NCBI GenBank assembly: GCA_037903475.1
Contig: JBAJFG010000262.1
Location: 806,001-870,000 of the forward strand
Direction of reading: 5' to 3'
Length of the DNA stretch: 64,000 bases
Source of the DNA: Ancylostoma caninum
Taxonomy: Eukaryota; Nematoda; Chromadorea; Rhabditida; Ancylostomatidae
A model generated the notes under the pieces. It was not told the origin of the DNA, did no database searches, and saw only the letters and a list, made by a program, of their open reading frames with translations. How positions within the stretch are numbered: the stretch's first letter is position 1; every line of letters begins with the position of its first letter. Made by a program: the position numbers and the translations under genes. Below, one piece after another: positions 23,527 through 36,118 of the stretch.

Positions 23527-24182
23527 GTCAGCTAACCAACGTGTGGGTGTATGCTTCCAAACGGGACCACCCACTTCTGAACATCTGCGTGAGCCCGACC
23601 GCCGCGTGGCAATGAAGTATAAATATAGCTTGGGCGCCGGTTGCTATATCCACTACACCGCTCTGTCTTACCTCTCATCTTTTCAAGCTTCATGCATTTT
23701 TACCACTTGATACCCTTTGCTACTTCACTCCGTTTTTTTTTAAGATTGTGATCAAAGGAGATTAAAATTTTACCACCGGTCTCACAACTATCGCACTTTT
23801 CCTCTCCGATGCTATGCACTGACCTTTGCACCTTTTCTTGTTTCCTTCCAACATTTTCCTTCCAACCTTTTTCTTCAGCAGGTTTTTCGTAAAAACAACC
23901 GGTGTGCCACTCCTCCAACTATATAACTTGTTCCGTTTCCTATCCGATTCTCATCCAGAGGCCGATGATTGCAACCTTTCCCCCTCAGCTCTCCTTTAGA
24001 GCTTTATTGACAGATTGTAAGAAAGTGAGCAGTCAAAACGATAACATAGCAAGGCTCACGATTCAGTTAGTTACATTTAAATTCGTTCACCTTGGGTGGA
24101 AAGATGAACACTAAGAAGGCACAGCAAATCGTCTTGATTTTGCTGCAGGGAGAATAGGCAAAGTGAATAAATTCTTTTATAC
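23527..24182. other. Intergenic, no supported gene
   Basis: Short frames only, none recognisable. TATAAATATA at about 23619 could be a core promoter element, but no gene follows it on the plus strand. Confidence 0.3.
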
Positions 24183-24267
24183 GCGATAATTCTGCCAACA
24201 ACAGCGCTACGAATAATTCTGCCAACAACAGCGCTACGAATAATTCTGCCAACAACAGTGCTACGAA
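24183..24267. repeat. 27-bp tandem repeat, three copies, just past the gene E stop
   Basis: Three consecutive copies of a unit beginning ATAATTCTGCCAACAACAGC and ending GCTACGA, with one substitution in the third copy. The array starts within about six bases of the stop codon of gene E on the minus strand, so it would lie in its 3' UTR. Confidence 0.85.
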
Positions 24268-24272
24268 ACTGC

Positions 24273-26249
24273 TTACGTTTTCTGAGATGTAGCAACAGAA
24301 ATACCGACTCTCTTGTTTTCAATGTCATATGTTTGGCAGAATGTACGAATGAACGGCTGACCAAGGATGAACTGCGAGCCAAATGCTGCAGAATCGACTG
24401 CGAAGATGGCCATCACGCACTTAAATCAATATCATCAACATTGAAAATATATATTAAAGATATTAACTCTAAGAATTGCGCTCACCTGTCCTTTCCCAAG
24501 ATTCAGGTCGAGAACGTACTGCGCTGAAGGCACTGAAAACTTCACACCGGCGATATCGAAGACCATATTCGGCAGTTTGAACATTTTGGAACATGGAATG
24601 ATGTAGAGCTTCCTGTTGGCATCCCAACTTCTCTTCGTTTGCCAGAGAATGTTGTTAAGAACCGCATTGGGAACACCTATCCATGTTGTAGCTGTGTCGG
24701 ATATGGCCTGAAGAACGTTTACAAATGTTCAGAAAACAAGCAATACATTGTACTTCTAGATGGTGAAATCGTACTTGTTGATCTGCAGTATGGGTATATT
24801 TTCCTATGCTAAATCCTGCGATGTTGACAATCCACTTGTTCTCCACAGCCAATGGTGCATAATAGATCTTTGCAGCACAATTGGTTTTGTCGTAAGCGTC
24901 ATAAGTGATGTAACCTCCAACTGCCCCTTTACTTATAGCCACCTAAAATTCAAGATGTTCTCCGTTGCAAACCTTGAGATAAACATGGCGCCAGAGTTGT
25001 CACGATCAAGAAACCATCTTACCCTTCTATTCATCCAGACAGTGAACTGCTGTTTATCCATGAATTGCTTCACGGTTGGCATCGGGGCATCCAGCTGAAA
25101 CCTAAATTTTTGGAGCTAGTCAAAGCACACTAACTTGCAGATTACTAACATTTCTGTACTCGTTGAATCCAAGACCGAAAATTCCATCCATGGGAGCTGT
25201 TCCAAAATATGGACCAAGAGAGTTAGCCACACCAAATTGTTGTCTCACCGCGTATGCTAAATGTGGAAAATGCACCAAATTCTAAAACCATACATATTGC
25301 TGTTGCTGCGAATCAAAGTTCAGATAAGTTCATAGTTGACTCCGAGCTGAACTGTCTTCAAACGCAGTAAACTTTAACCTTTGAAATGTTACTGCAACAT
25401 ACATCCATAAGTGATGTCGTCTACTCCAATAAATCCGCCAGCCCATCCGGTTCCATAGGTTATGGAAAACTTATCGCTCGTGCGATTAAAAGTGCTGGAT
25501 TTGCCGTAGGAAAATTTGTTCTTAGTCCGGCCACTACCAGCGTAGCCATTGCAAATTGGGTGGTTGCAGGCGCTATCAATTAGCCACATTGCAGAAGAGC
25601 CTGTGTCCATCGACAGGTAGAAAGTTTGAGCTGGAAATAAAAATTGTACACTAATCGAAATCACGCCTAAATTTTTGGGAGCTTGTGGTCATCCTTGGAA
25701 AAGCACAGCCACCCTTGAACGATCGTTACACTTCCATGTACTACGGTGTTTTAACCACAAATGCTTACCAGGTGTTCCTACTTTAATCTCTCCAAGGTAA
25801 TACTCGTCGTACCACGATGCGAGTGCCTGCCATGTCCAATACCTTCCGGTACTTCTACTTCGCTCTTGCTCATTAATAATTTTTAGATACTCGTCATATC
25901 GATTCGCTCTAAAATGGGATTTTCTTTCTTTATGCATAAAACTTCAATAATAGGTACTGAGTTTAGGTCTTGAAAGCGCATTTAAGCCTTGTAACCCGTG
26001 ACTGACTCATGGAACACCAATGCGTAGAAGCGCATGTTCAGTGAAATATGATGTGATGCGAACGCAAAGCAGGGATTGGGGGTTCATTGAACGGCTAATA
26101 ACCGATTTGCAGATTTGGACGGATAGCTACGACGAGAACCCTTACTCTATAAATTTCGCAATAGTTGATCCAGTCCCGAGCAGTTTCATAGTCATGTTCT
26201 GAGCATTTATCGTTGAAAACGCAATTGCGAGCAGCAGACTTAGCCACAT
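24273..26249 (-). CDS. Aspartic protease gene E, variant catalytic motif (group 2)
   Basis: Secreted A1 aspartic protease-like protein of 395 residues. Minus-strand exons are 26146-26249, 25769-25908, 25403-25630, 25150-25256, 25023-25094, 24775-24942, 24486-24707 and 24273-24419, all GT..AG. The signal peptide is MWLSLLLAIAFSTINA. The first catalytic motif is normal: SMDTGSSAMWLID (Asp90). The flap is the classical ITYGTGWAGG. The second motif reads AISDTATTWIG: Asp277 is kept, but the invariant Gly is Ala and the Ser is Thr. The paralogue at 40880 has DTGTTW at the same place. Gly in this motif packs against the active-site psi loop, so reduced or altered activity is likely but not certain. 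The start codon follows GTTACAGAT, a probable trans-splice site. An exon-1 duplicate lies upstream at 26495-26591. Confidence 0.95.
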
Positions 26250-26350
26250 ATCTGTAACATTAGTTAGATACTTCACAAAATGGCTTGACACGAGAGGAAT
26301 TACTGAGGAGTTGGCGCGATAGCGCAATATGTGGCCACATTTTGAGCATG

Positions 26351-26402
26351 GTATTTGTAGTCACATTTGTTTGCTTTTTAAGGTGCATGTAGCTGATATG
26401 TA
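26351..26402 (-). promoter_or_regulatory. Conserved promoter module of gene E
   Basis: On the plus strand the block GTATTTGTAG, then TGTTTGC (26368-26374), then GCTGATATG (26392-26400) aligns with the same order and spacing upstream of gene F (43416-43465). In gene F the first block is a TATA box on the minus strand (TATAAATA); here it reads TACAAATA. TGTTTGC fits a forkhead-type site and CTGATA a GATA-type site. The position, about 100-150 bases upstream of the start codon, fits a core promoter. Confidence 0.5.
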
Positions 26403-26494
26403 AGTTCACAACTCACAGATTAAAAACATCTACTCAAATCATTCTGCTGATAAACGTGACGCACTACATTTTGAAGAAAAACTCGGAAAAAATC

Positions 26495-26591
26495 ACATCG
26501 CAATAATTAATCCGGTCCTGAGCAGCTTCATAGCCATGTTCTGACCATCTATCGTTGAGATAGCAGTTGCGAGCAGCAGACTTAGCCACAT
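26495..26591 (-). pseudogene. Duplicate of aspartic protease exon 1
   Basis: Reads MWLSLLLATAISTIDGQNMA and on to MKLLRTGLIIAM, nearly the same as exon 1 of gene E (MWLSLLLAIAFSTINAQNMT). The duplicate extends a few bases into the upstream acceptor region (TTAGAGATATG). The GT donor of exon 1 is lost, and no further exons follow before gene E exon 1. It is either a pseudo-exon or, if spliced in, an alternative first exon; the missing donor argues against the latter. Confidence 0.75.
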
Positions 26592-29001
26592 ATCTCTAAC
26601 AAAATGGCTAGAGAGCTTTGTCCTCATTACAAATACTGGGGCTACGTCTGGTTCATAATGGCGTTGGGCAGTCTTTCCGAATCTTGCTCCTGGTTGTGGC
26701 AACGCATCCAGTAAAGAATACATGAAGTATTGGCAACAAACTTCGGCCAAGACTTGACTCAAGGCGAGCGGGGCTTCGTAAGCGATGAGGTGAGCAAAAG
26801 GGACTTCGTACCTGGGACTTGGACCTTCGTTGAATAATCATCCACTTCTTTGGAATCAAGATCAAAGAAGGAACATTAAAATTAGGAACCTTTTCTTCAT
26901 CAATTCCATTAATTCTTACTGAAATAAGAGTAAAAATAAAATTTATTTTAGAATATGCACTTGAAAAAGTACCCAACAGCACCCGCAGCATCGTTGGTAC
27001 TGAACGGATCCTGCTCTAATTTCACAGCAGGATTACGAATACTACTCCTACTCTTACTGTTGTAGGAAATTGGAATCAATTGATTTTGGGAAGAGTTTGT
27101 GGGGTTATCATGCTAAAATTCTGCCAAAAGCACTGCATCCAGCGTTTACAATGGGACAGGTTCTGCACGGATATTTCTGAAAACAGGAACATGACTGCAA
27201 ATGGCAATGTACTATCTAAAGATTACGTGTACGACTTTGGTACCAGTTGCCGAAGGAAATTGGAATTGTTTGATTTTGAAAAGAGTTTGACCGGTTATCA
27301 TGCGGAAATTCTGCCTGCAGCTTTTGAAAGGAGATATTGCTCATGAATTCTCTGAACCCTAAATTTACCCTAAAATTTAGGGTTCAGCACCGGTCCAGGG
27401 AATTTTCGTCAAACAGCTTTCTCTAAAATCAAATATTTCCAATTGTACTGGTGCAACTAGCTAGACGAAAGGCTGCTCGTTCCTGTGACTAATAAAATTG
27501 CTTCGTTTACAAAAATAGCTAAAAAACAGTCTTCACAATTTCTTCAATTAACTTCTTCCAAAAGCAATTATTTCCAATTTTATTCACACTGTTGATTTCA
27601 GGTGATATTGCTCTACCGAAGTGATGACAGAAGCCTCCAAAACCTCCATCCCTTCTCAAATTTTAGCTGGAAATTCAACAATTATATGGCTGTGCCAACG
27701 TGTTAACGTGCTCCACTGCCAGTGTACTTGTTAACACTTGCTAACTCGTGTGGGCATGTCGATGTGCATTGACAACACGAAACCAGTGTTCTTCGCAGAA
27801 GCTTGTTTTAACTTGTTTACGAGGAGGGCTTCACGAATTCGCTATATTCAAGCGTTCAACTGTTGAAAACCCGATTATTGGGCCAGCTTAGGGACGACTC
27901 GAATATTGCAATATTGCTCGGTTGTGTCTGCAGCAGAACGATTCTCCTTCGTGCCTAAAAATTCTCAACGAGGGCGTTATACGTTTATTATGGTGATTTG
28001 CTTTCGTTTGAAAATTTCTGTTGAATTAAAAAAAAACAGCCAGACTTCCGATCAGGTCAGAGGCACGATGTCTCCTTATGCAAGATAGATATTTAAACCA
28101 GCATCATAGTCAACATTGCTTCCGATCAATCCCGGACCAGAGCCGAAGTAAGAAACACATCATTTAATTCTTCTGAGTAAAGCCGTATGTGAACAGAGAG
28201 CATGTTTTTGCGACCGCGCACTGTCAGAGATACGTGCATACGTACACACGTGCTTCGCTTGTACCGCTATCAGGCTAGTAAATGCGATTACGAAGAGACG
28301 TCACGCTTGTGATGTTTTTTTTTCCACTTTTAAAATATCGAACTGCTAATTGTTGTTAATAAGTTCATGATGCTGACGCAGAATATTTAGACTTAGGTGT
28401 TTTCAGCAAACTATGAAGAACCAGTCCTAGAGAGCTTGAGGGTGTCAACTCGAGAAAATTCCTGGACAAAATCCCAGAAGACGAAGACTCCATTCGAAGA
28501 GTATGTATCAGGTGTAACACTACGTATGACATCATGTTCACTATTCTGCTCACTTTTTAGCAGTGCAGAGATTGCTACGAGCTGAACTCACTCTGAACGA
28601 GAAATGTTTGACACAATCCTGCGAGATGTGGTCTTATCTTTTAGCAGTTTTTTCTCCATTTTCTTCGCCAGTTGGATGATATAAGATAGTGGGAAAGTGG
28701 TTCACAGTCCTCATAGAAAAGCTTGCAAAGTTTGATCAAAAGATCGGCAAAGATGACCTTCTACGGGTAAACACCTCCTTAGGGCACTCTGGATAAGGAG
28801 GTCGGTGATCAGTAACCATCACATGCAGTCAACAATTGTTGGCCACAAGTAGCCTCGGTGAGGACTATATAAGGATGGTACCATGCCCACTGTCCATAGC
28901 TTCCAGTTCACCCTGTTTCTTCACCTGTAAGCTAACCTACTTCTTGCGTGACTTAGGCCTAGACCTGTTCTTAGCGATCGACGTTTGTCTTTTCAAATCT
29001 A
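26592..29001. other. Intergenic, small repeats only
   Basis: No supported gene. A diverged direct repeat of about 190-bp spacing occurs at 27063-27125 and 27254-27316 (both contain AGGAAATTGGAAT and end ATTCTGCC). A hairpin (CTGAACCCTAAATTT with its complement) lies at 27352-27387. Other open frames are short and unrecognised. Confidence 0.4.
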
Positions 29002-30276
29002 TTAGGTTGGTGCAAAAATAATGCGCGTTTTTCGCTGCTTCATCTTCGGTGCAGAAAACTTCCGGTGTTTCTTATCATCGTCATGAGAAGTTGCACATGG
29101 TTTTGTAGCAAATTTCATAACCTTTTCAAATATTTTATGCATTTTTAGCGACGTTCATGTTTTTGGTGAATTTTTAGTTGTGGAACGAAAGGCGCCAAAA
29201 CAAGTTTTTTGCAAAACTCACTTCAGCGAGCTGATACTCGACGGCTTCGCAGCAGAAATTGCTCGGAATACCACCATAGTTTTGGCGAAGGGAGTGTGAG
29301 CGAATGCATTCCGCCGAGCTGCTCCCGGATTTTTCGGCTTGGTCTGCCTTGCTTCGAAAATAAGGAATGTCGCGTAGGTCTTCCTGGGGTTTGCGACCGC
29401 CAACCGATGGCAATAATTGAAGAGCACCCATCCAAAACAACATATTTGCTTTCGCAGAACATTACCGGTAATTGATGTCGGACCATCCCTCCCTTCACTA
29501 AAAATAGGAGGATGAAAAAGCTTGACGATTTGATGTCGCGCATACTGAACCAGTACCACATTGATCCTCGTTGAGAGGTCTGCTTCGCGCCTTCGTAGTG
29601 AAAGAATTGCGACCAAACAGTCGGTCGTCTAGTAATTATATATGAAGTATAGACCCTCTTCGACAAAATGAGGTACCCTGCTCAACAGTTGGACGAGGAA
29701 CATGCACCGAAACACTCCCAGAAACCGAAGCAACACCAAAATAAGGTCACGCCGATTTTGTGGTGATCTGCTACAAAAATTGCTCACTGCGGCTCATTCA
29801 TTTTTCCTAATCTGGTAAGTGTTTTCAAGGCATAAATGAAATAAATTAGAAACTTCACGGTGTGACCCCAGCGTTGCTCAATAAAATGAATTCTTCACTC
29901 CTACACGTACCGTCCAGGCACATCCTGCACAACAAATTCTTCGCAGGCTCGAGCAACTGAGCTAGGAAGCTCGGACTCCTACATCATAATCAGCAAGCCT
30001 CTCGCTCACTAACCACCACTTTTCCGAGAACCTGGACGACTTCTTCCGGGAAAATTTTCTCGAAGACTGAAGTGATACCAAAACTGCCCTCTGGAAGTTC
30101 GTCGATTCTAGAAGGTCCTATCAGAATTGCACGGTAGTCATGGAACGTCTATCTTATTGCTGAAGATTTGCGGATTACAACAGTTCTAAGCCTTCTAAAA
30201 AAGATTGATTTTGAAAAGAGTTATGAGGTTCGGAATCAAAAGCATGAAAACGCGCATTATTTTTGCACCAACCTAA
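29002..30276 (+). mobile_element. Mariner element copy 1 (irritans/bandit-like), decayed
   Basis: Terminal repeats begin TTAGGTTGGTGCAAAAAT and are complementary at the other end, with flanking TA at 29000-29001 and 30277-30278. Length is 1275 bp, the usual mariner size. The plus strand still shows transposase blocks in broken frames: GLPGVCDRQPMAIIEEHPSK (about 29372), a QQLDEEHAPKHSQKPKQHQ block (about 29680), and LFRNLDDFFREN (about 30019). Many stops and frame changes make it inactive. Confidence 0.92.
29350..30240 (+). pseudogene. Mariner transposase pseudogene in copy 1
   Basis: Recognisable pieces of a DD34D mariner transposase run on the plus strand from the second helix-turn-helix block to the C-terminal region. 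They are divided by stop codons and frameshifts. The catalytic Asp region around the HDNARPH-type motif is not intact. Confidence 0.75.
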
Positions 30277-30278
30277 TA

Positions 30279-31215
30279 TCAAGTTGCCCTTAACCGTAGC
30301 TGCTCTACCAATTTTGGCTTAGAAGCCCATTACAATTGTTAAGAAAGACTCAACTAGATTCCAATCAACCGCATCACTTCGTTTCCCTAAGAATGCATGC
30401 CTGTTTGGGTCTAAAGCCTTCCTAAAGGAAGCACTCGGGAATTTTCACCTCAGATTTACGAAGCACTCGTACACAGAGGGAAATTCAACTTTCTAGGCTC
30501 TTACGGACCAACACATCCACCCCAGAGCGCCACTCTGGCTGTCTGGCACAACTCGTAACTATTCGCGCTCTCTCCCTCCCTACCACACCGCTGCATATTG
30601 GCCAGGGACCATGTAAGATGTAGGTCTCACGTAATCGGTTGCAAATCGGAATAGTGACTGTACAAAAACAAGGAACTGTCACTTACCCGCGGAAATACGG
30701 CAGCGAAGGCATGGACACATCCCGCATGGCATTTAGGTTAGCGAAATCCAAGTGTCCGAGAACTCCGTGTCTGTTGCTTCCAGCGAACGCAAACAAAGTG
30801 GGAGTTGTACAAACCTAGGTTCCTTCCACGAAGAGATAAGACACTCTTCGAACAGTAGAGAGCTACCTGAGATCCGCCCAAACCAGCAATTTCTTATATT
30901 AGTGTACACAGAAGTGAAAACAATCCGAAAGATGATACATCAAAATCTGGAAGGATCTCTGAGGGGATGGATCTATGTACAACTTATATTAACCGCTCTC
31001 AATTTCCGAGCTGGTGGAGCAGATTTCTAAATTTTTCTCCACATGGAAGCAGAAACTATATCGCGATACATTTCCACCCGTTCCACTTTTGAGAACATGA
31101 GACGGTTGATGCGAAGATCGAAACCTTGGACAAACTGTACAAATCCTATCATAGAACTCTTTTTATTTTTTTGTGTTCATTTTTCTATATTTCATTCAAT
31201 TGTATGATTTCAGGA
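30279..31215. other. Upstream region of gene D, nothing recognised
   Basis: No supported gene or repeat. The last 60 bases before the start codon are T-rich, as expected for an outron leading to the TTTCAG acceptor at 31208-31213. Confidence 0.4.
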
Positions 31216-33946
31216 ATGAACATCGTCGTAGTACTTCTCTTAGTTGTAACTGCTGCAAATGCCTTGAAATTCACAATGGAGCTAAGTAGCAGTGGCCCAT
31301 TACTCTCCAGGCTAATGACGTGAGTAATTCTACTATTACCTGAAATAAATGTACCTCTCCTCTTCATTTCCAGCTCAGGAAATTATACCCAATATCTCGA
31401 AAGTAGGAATAGTCGTCGTTTCAACTTGCGCGCTTTAAATCAGCAAACCCTGAGTGACTACTATGACCAGTACTATATTGGAGCTATCAGCATTGGAACA
31501 CCTCGTAGGTAATTTTCATGGAGAACTTGACCCTAACAATGACAGAGGTTTCAGCACAAACCCTCTATCTGTCGATGGATACTGGCTCTTCTAATGTGTG
31601 GGTGATTGACTCAGCATGTTCGCAGAAACAGTGCACCGGATATCCCAGCAGCTATCGTCCGAAGATCAAGTTCAGTCCTTCGGCTTCCAAAACTTTCAAG
31701 AAAATTCCCCAAGGATTTTCTATGAAGTACAACAGCGGCTCGGCCAGCGGCTACTATGGCACGGATACTGTCAGATTTGCCGGTTAGTATTTCTTTATAT
31801 ATCTGAGATATTGCAGTGCTTCTAGAGAACTTGTTTTGTTTAACTAATATAGTAGCGAATTGTATTTTATAGGTTAGGCTTCTTTTGCAGGACTGAAGGT
31901 CGAGAAACAAAAATTTGGAGTAGCCACAGCTATTGCGGATGTTTTCGGAAATCAACCCATCGATGGAATTTTCGGACTTAGTTGGCCTGCCCTCGCCACA
32001 GACAAGGTTCGTACTTGTCAACAGTACCACCAAAACTATGTTTAAAGTCAAGAGACCTTGCACAACTTATTGTTTCTAGGTTAAAACACCCTTGGAAGCA
32101 ATTTTACCAGATCTTGATGAGAAAAGTTTCACAGTGTGGATGGGAAGAAGGGTAAGTAGCAGATGGATCTGCATCAGATTTATTATCGCTTCGCCATAGA
32201 GAAAACATTCCAGACCACTACCTCCTACGGCCAGAATGCAGGTTCTATTGTGTTTGGTGCAAGGGACTCGACTCACTGCAACAATGCCACCCAATGGGTT
32301 CCACTAACGAAGAAGGGCTATTGGCAATTTCAAATCAAGCAGTTCCAAATTGGTCAATACATCTGGAAATCGGCAGACGAGGTAACGCAACTTGAATTGG
32401 AGCCCGAGAGCGCTAATAATATGCTGATTCACAAGGAATCAGCCTCTGTTCAGGAGCATCTCTCGTTAAAATTGTCGTGAGATTCTGGGCTTTGAGGGAT
32501 CTAGATTCAGTCTCATGCAAAGGTTGTTGTCGAGTTGCGCAAGTCATGGGCTGAGCATCGTTACCAGAGTGTCGTTGAAGCTCGCTTTTTGAGCAGTTAT
32601 TTATGCTCAGCAGCTTTTACATCTACAGCTTTTCCACAGTTTGCCCCAAGAAATAGCCACTTGAAAACTGTTAACAAAGTTGCTGCCAAAGAATCAAGAC
32701 TTCTCTGGAATTCTTGGTAGGCGATCCCGTCCGTGGTGCTATTTCAACGCGCTACACTAAGCACCATTTAGGGCTGTGACCTGGTTCAAAAAGTTTTTTC
32801 TTCGCTGAAAAACGCTCAAGATACCCAGAAGCTCATTCACTATGCGGCTAAATAAGGCCAAAGTCCGCTTCCAGGACCTGCTGTTAAAATTGGATAATTT
32901 CGTTGGCGAGCGGTTCACCACCTTTTGTATTCTCTGGGAATTCTGCAGTATGAGTACACTTTCCCCAGCCCCACGAATTCTGACGTCGCAGAGAAAGAGC
33001 TCCAAAAATTGCGAGACAAAAAAGCCATTCTCCTATTTCCTCGCTCTCCATTTTTCTGGGTCGCTCCTGTAGGACGCCAGAAAGTGGTCACAAAATAAGT
33101 AGTATTAAAATTTCTGTAATCATAAGTACTATTACATAACGCTTGAAAGAGTTATTACAGAGTTATTACAGGATTTCGGTAGAGTGGGAAAATTTTAAAA
33201 TTGATGATGGGGACAAAATTTCCACACCAACCCATATTCTACAGAGAGAGAGGGAAAGAAAAAAAGAGAGAGTCATCATATTTGGAGAAGATAATAAGGA
33301 CATTCATAGTTCATCGATATGTCAAAAAATACCAGTTCATAAATATTTTGGAGGAAATAAAAGTTTTCCTACATGCTTCTAGTGCAAGACAACGAATGCT
33401 TATAGGTGTAGAGAAGGTGCTTTAATGAATGGTCACCGACATGTTTTTCAGAGTATTTCATGTAACGGTTGCGAATTATTTGCTGCTGTGATCAAGAATT
33501 GTTAAGGTGATTACTGACAGCGGCACTTCATTTATCGGCACACCCATGGCGGTACTGGATGGAGTTATCAAAATGACTGGTGCGAAATATGACACCACAC
33601 ATCAAGTTTATATCGTGCCGTGTACCACCATGTCTACACAGCCAAATCTCATCTTCACTGTCAGTGGCAAGAAATATGTCATTCCATCGGCGCAGTACAT
33701 CCTCGATTTGAAGTTTCAAAATGGATATGTAAGTCTGAAATGTGCACATTTCTTCCCGCAATAGATTTAGGACACCGATTCCCACTAATGCTTGTTCTAT
33801 CACAGTGTGCGCTCGCCTTCTTCGGCATTAAGGCTGGAGGCTTTAGCACCTCCTGGATACTAGGGAATCCCTGGACACGCACCTTCTGTCATACTCACGA
33901 CATTGAAAATGAGCGAATCGGATTATCTATTGCCAAGCCAGTGTAG
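31216..33946 (+). CDS. Aspartic protease gene D, complete (group 1)
   Basis: Secreted A1 aspartic endopeptidase of 393 residues. Exons are 31216-31319, 31374-31504, 31555-31782, 31891-32006, 32080-32151, 32214-32381, 33507-33728 and 33806-33946, all GT..AG. The lengths are identical to gene C. The signal peptide is MNIVVVLLLVVTAANA. The first catalytic motif is SMDTGSSNVWVID (Asp87) and the second is VITDSGTSFIG (Asp277). The flap reads MKYNSGSASG, with Asn in place of Gly after the flap Tyr. The C-terminus reads ..NERIGLSIAKPV. The TTTCAG acceptor two bases before the ATG suggests trans-splicing. Intron 6 is 1.1 kb and has no recognisable element. AATAAA at 34119-34124 may be the poly(A) signal, though 173 bases past the stop is long for this family. 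Confidence 0.96.
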
Positions 33947-34118
33947 AACTATGTAATTGTTGTTGAACTTGTTGTATTGGTTCCCATTGTTGTTTGTTGC
34001 ACTACGTTATCGTTATAAATATGTAATTTTTGTTTTGCTTGACCACCATTACTGTCATGATCGAACAGATGTGACAATTCTGGTTCAATGTCGCTAATAG
34101 CAACTAGCAATAATCTCC

Positions 34119-34124
34119 AATAAA
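34119..34124 (+). terminator. Candidate poly(A) signal of gene D
   Basis: The first canonical AATAAA after the gene D stop codon; the distance is 173 bases. Confidence 0.4.
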
Positions 34125-34398
34125 ACAGTCAGAAAAGATTTCTTTCTTACGAAATTCTATGTTGACATTTCATTATAGATCTAATCTAGCGATTGCAGGG
34201 CAATGCTGACATTCCACGCCGACATCGCATGCTCTCGACGACTGTATAAAGGAATCTGGGGCCGTAGTAAATGTACCGAGACCGACGGTTATAGAGAAAG
34301 TTGTGGCCTCTAGCATTTGCCGGTTTCCTAGGCCAATTATAAGAAGAAAGTAAGATATCACATTTGATTTTCTGCCATTTTCTCTCGAACCACACCGT

Positions 34399-35347
34399 TT
34401 TTTGTTGGTTTATCGCCCACCAAACAATAGAGTAGAAGACGATGAATCGTTGATTTCCGCAACCAGTGGTTTCGTCCACAATACAGGCAAACTTACAATT
34501 CTTGGGGATTTTCATCTCACTGACATGATTTGGCCGCAGAAGAAAGGTAACTCACCATCTGCCTGCCTTTTCTCTTATTCTTTAACCAGACCTCTCTTGA
34601 GCAGCAAATTCAATAACCCACCCGAGGTACCTCCACCTTAGACATTATCTTAGCGGGCGACGGTATTGTAAATGAAGTCGAGACCCTGCCTCCTCTTGGC
34701 AGCTCCGACCATAATGTAATCTCCTCTTCGATACCTCCTTCTGATAATACTCCCCATAGCCCCCATTCGCTTAATTTTGATTCTGCCGACGTCCTTTCTA
34801 TCCGAAATGAACTTTCTTGCATTGACTGGTTTGCAATATTTGATAACTACTCTAGCATTGATAAAGTTTACTCTCGATTTCTGACTATAACACAAGACCT
34901 AATTCAACGATACACTCCCTATCGAACAAAAGTACTAAAATCTGATAGTTACCCTGTGTACATCAAAAACTTAATTGAGCAGAAAAATAGATTATTTTGG
35001 CAGATTCAGAACCCAATCAGCTATGATGAATACAGAACCGCGAGCAACAACCTCAGTCGACATCTCAGACGTTTTTTAGCCTACAAGGAACGCAAACGTG
35101 CCAATTCCACTAATATGCACAAACTGCTTCGTTAAACAACGTATGGAAAGTAAACAATGTGCTTCAACGTTGGTTGATGAAAATGGCAACAAATTTTCTT
35201 TAGAACCTCAAAAGGCAGCTGCACTTTCTTCCTATTTTGCGAGTGTCTTCACAACAGCACAAACCACCTGTCCTGTTGTGAATGACATTCTCTCGCCTTC
35301 TATCGTCGTTCCTCGCATTGAATTAATTGAAGACCGCAAGCTACTAA
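34399..35347 (+). pseudogene. CR1-like endonuclease domain and linker
   Basis: APE-family endonuclease of the LINE; the N-terminal part before YRPPNN is diverged or missing. SDHN, the conserved Asp-His pair of the nuclease, is present. A frame change near 34600-34640 and another near 35100 break the ORF. Confidence 0.8.
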
Positions 35348-35541
35348 CAAGGGAAGTGCAAGAGGCTAACCCCGGGGATCGAAACGAAACACCCATTTTT
35401 GGTAACACTGTCTAAGGCTAAGTTAATGTATGTACATCATTTTTGCCCAATGGCCCTGATGCGCGCAGGAGAGCGCGCCAAAGACTTTTCGGCGTCATTC
35501 ATCTCCCACACGCCCTAGATCTTTGAAAAGGTCTTCTGGCC

Positions 35542-35750
35542 TGAAACTTTGCATACGGGGGTTATTTGAGGTGCTGAATACGAATATCTTATCCATTTTG
35601 TACCGTAACGCTATTTTTGTAGGGTTACGGTAAGTGCATCACCCCATACTACCGTGCACCTACCGTAACCCTACAAAAATAGCCTTACGGTACAAAATGG
35701 ATATGATATTCGTATTCAGCACCTCAAATAACCCCCATATGCAATATTTC
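35542..35750. repeat. 209-bp hairpin nested in the inverted-repeat element
   Basis: Arms of about 85 bases (35551-35635 and 35664-35745) are nearly perfect complements around a short loop. The inner stem contains TTTTGTACCGTAA and GTAGGGTTACGG. Probably a separate foldback element that inserted into the larger one. Confidence 0.8.
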
Positions 35751-36118
35751 AGTCAAAAAATTTTTTTTGAAGAGTTTGGGTTCATGATGGTTGAATAATA
35801 CCAATTTTCTAGTGCGCTGTCAATGGAGTCCTGGCTTGGATTCATGGAACTTTGGCCACACAATCCAGCAGTGGTTAGCGTGATTAGCTGTCCCATGGAT
35901 CATCGAACGTTTGCAGACGCATTTTTGAATAACCTGGTTCCGCCTGGTTACGCGACCATGAGTCCTTGCTCCAATCATGGCAGCCGCGATGAGGTGGCCG
36001 AGTGAGTAACGAATCGGACGAAGTTCCTGCAGTAATTCTTGTAATGGCGCACATATCTGATGTGTTTTAGTCATTAGAAATACTCTAAACAAGTTTAAAA
36101 GCCTCAAATTCAAAAATG

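Noticed and set aside
23700..23918. Lys/Glu-rich 72-codon frame on the minus strand
   Set aside because: Low-complexity composition explains it; no motif or gene context.
22073..24267. CRISPR-like direct repeats
   Set aside because: The direct repeats are tandem without spacers (164-bp and 27-bp units), in a eukaryotic sequence.
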